Assembly: GCA_902805985.1 (NCBI GenBank)
Contig: CADCUW010000064.1
Coordinates: 1 to 6,808 of the forward strand
DNA length: 6,808 nucleotides
Direction: 5' to 3'
Source of the DNA: an uncultured Rubrobacteraceae bacterium
Lineage (GTDB): Bacteria > Actinomycetota > Rubrobacteria > Rubrobacterales > Rubrobacteraceae
Part shown: piece by piece, positions 6,628 through 6,808 of the stretch
Position numbering within the stretch: the first letter of the stretch is position 1
How the letters are laid out: each line of letters opens with the position of its first letter
The notes under the pieces: model-generated
Seen by the model: only the letters and a program-made list of their open reading frames with translations
The model's database searches: none
Told to the model about the DNA's origin: nothing
Program-made: the position numbers and the translations under genes

Positions 6628-6661
6628 CGTCGGACGGCGCTAGAGTGCACGGGCGTACGTC

Positions 6662-6808
6662 CTACAGCAGATCCGGTCTGGCCCATTCCCTCCCTCTCGC
6701 GTGGTGGTCGACAAAGCCGACGACGGTCTCGTACCAGAGGCGGGCGTTGTTCGGCTTGAGGATCCAGTGGTTCTCGTCGGGGAAGTAGAGGAACTGCGCG
6801 GGGACGCC
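6662..6808 (-). CDS. S9-family (prolyl oligopeptidase-type) serine peptidase, C-terminal end
   Basis: The last 48 residues of a protein whose upstream part lies beyond the right edge. They read GVPAQFLYFPDENHW, then ILKPNNARLWYETVVGFVDHH, and end ...ARPDLL at a TAG stop (6664-6662). This is the terminal part of the alpha/beta-hydrolase domain of S9 peptidases. H14 of the fragment, in PDENHW, is expected to be the catalytic-triad histidine, and the FPDENHW-LKP-N pattern is typical of the DPP5/acylaminoacyl-peptidase-like group. These enzymes cleave short peptides or remove N-terminal di- or acyl-residues. The Ser and Asp of the triad and any propeller domain are not in view. It is on the same strand and upstream of the importer, separated by about 540 bp, so it is probably a separate transcript, though related in function. 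Confidence 0.85.
   Translation of the reverse strand, partial: GVPAQFLYFPDENHWILKPNNARLWYETVVGFVDHHARGREWARPDLL

Larger units (their letters stand above)
6123..6661. other. Gene-free region upstream of the importer operon (about 540 bp)
   Basis: The stretch between the S9 peptidase stop and the binding-protein start holds short open frames on both strands. None shows a recognisable domain, a good ribosome binding site, or codon usage like the neighbours, and I judge them to be chance. The left part (6123-6400) is GC-rich with small inverted repeats such as CCAGG-CGTC-CCTGG at 6339-6352. The middle (about 6399-6525) is clearly richer in A and T and includes a 27-bp dyad. The right part (6540-6661) has two hairpins behind the S9 gene. 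It most likely holds the 3' end of the S9 transcript, the operon promoter and a leader that could be about 300 nt long. I could not find a convincing -35/-10 pair on the minus strand. Confidence 0.6.

Noticed and set aside
6414..6788. 124-codon plus-strand open frame
   Set aside because: It runs antisense into the recognisable S9 peptidase end and its protein has no family-like pattern.

Overview
The window holds one complete peptide-type (Dpp/Opp family) ABC importer operon, read entirely on the minus strand, between the ends of two peptidase genes that are also on the minus strand. In transcription order (right to left) it contains: the last 48 residues of an S9-family serine peptidase (6662-6808); a gene-free stretch of about 540 bp (6123-6661); a Tat-exported lipoprotein solute-binding protein (4509-6122); an 83-bp spacer with a strong hairpin; a DppB-type permease (3421-4425); a DppC-type permease (2485-3408); a DppD-type ATPase (1462-2481); a DppF-type ATPase (380-1465); and the first 112 residues of an S41 carboxy-terminal processing peptidase (1-336), cut by the window edge.

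The DNA is GC-rich, GTG starts are common (dppB, dppD, dppF and the S41 gene), and the binding protein combines a twin-arginine signal with a lipobox. Together with a possible leaderless promoter at the S41 gene, this suggests a high-GC Gram-positive bacterium. A deep-branching actinomycete such as Rubrobacter is my guess from the style of the proteins; no marker gene in the window proves it.

The five transporter genes form a complete machine. The lipoprotein captures the ligand outside the membrane, the two six-helix permeases form the channel, and the two non-identical ATPases drive import. The four genes after the spacer are tightly packed: 12-nt and 3-nt gaps, then a 4-nt GTGA overlap, so they are almost certainly co-transcribed and partly translationally coupled. 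The longer spacer after the binding-protein gene holds a hairpin without a U-tract. That arrangement is typical of operons that make far more binding protein than membrane components. Flanking S9 and S41 peptidases fit a peptide-use neighbourhood, but the ligand cannot be read from the sequence.

The 6123-6661 gap has no convincing gene. It contains hairpins behind the S9 gene and an AT-rich 27-bp imperfect dyad at 6474-6500, the best candidate for operon control. I see no mobile element, CRISPR array, tRNA or rRNA. Overall this is a conventional transport operon with a few interesting regulatory details, not an evident new system.
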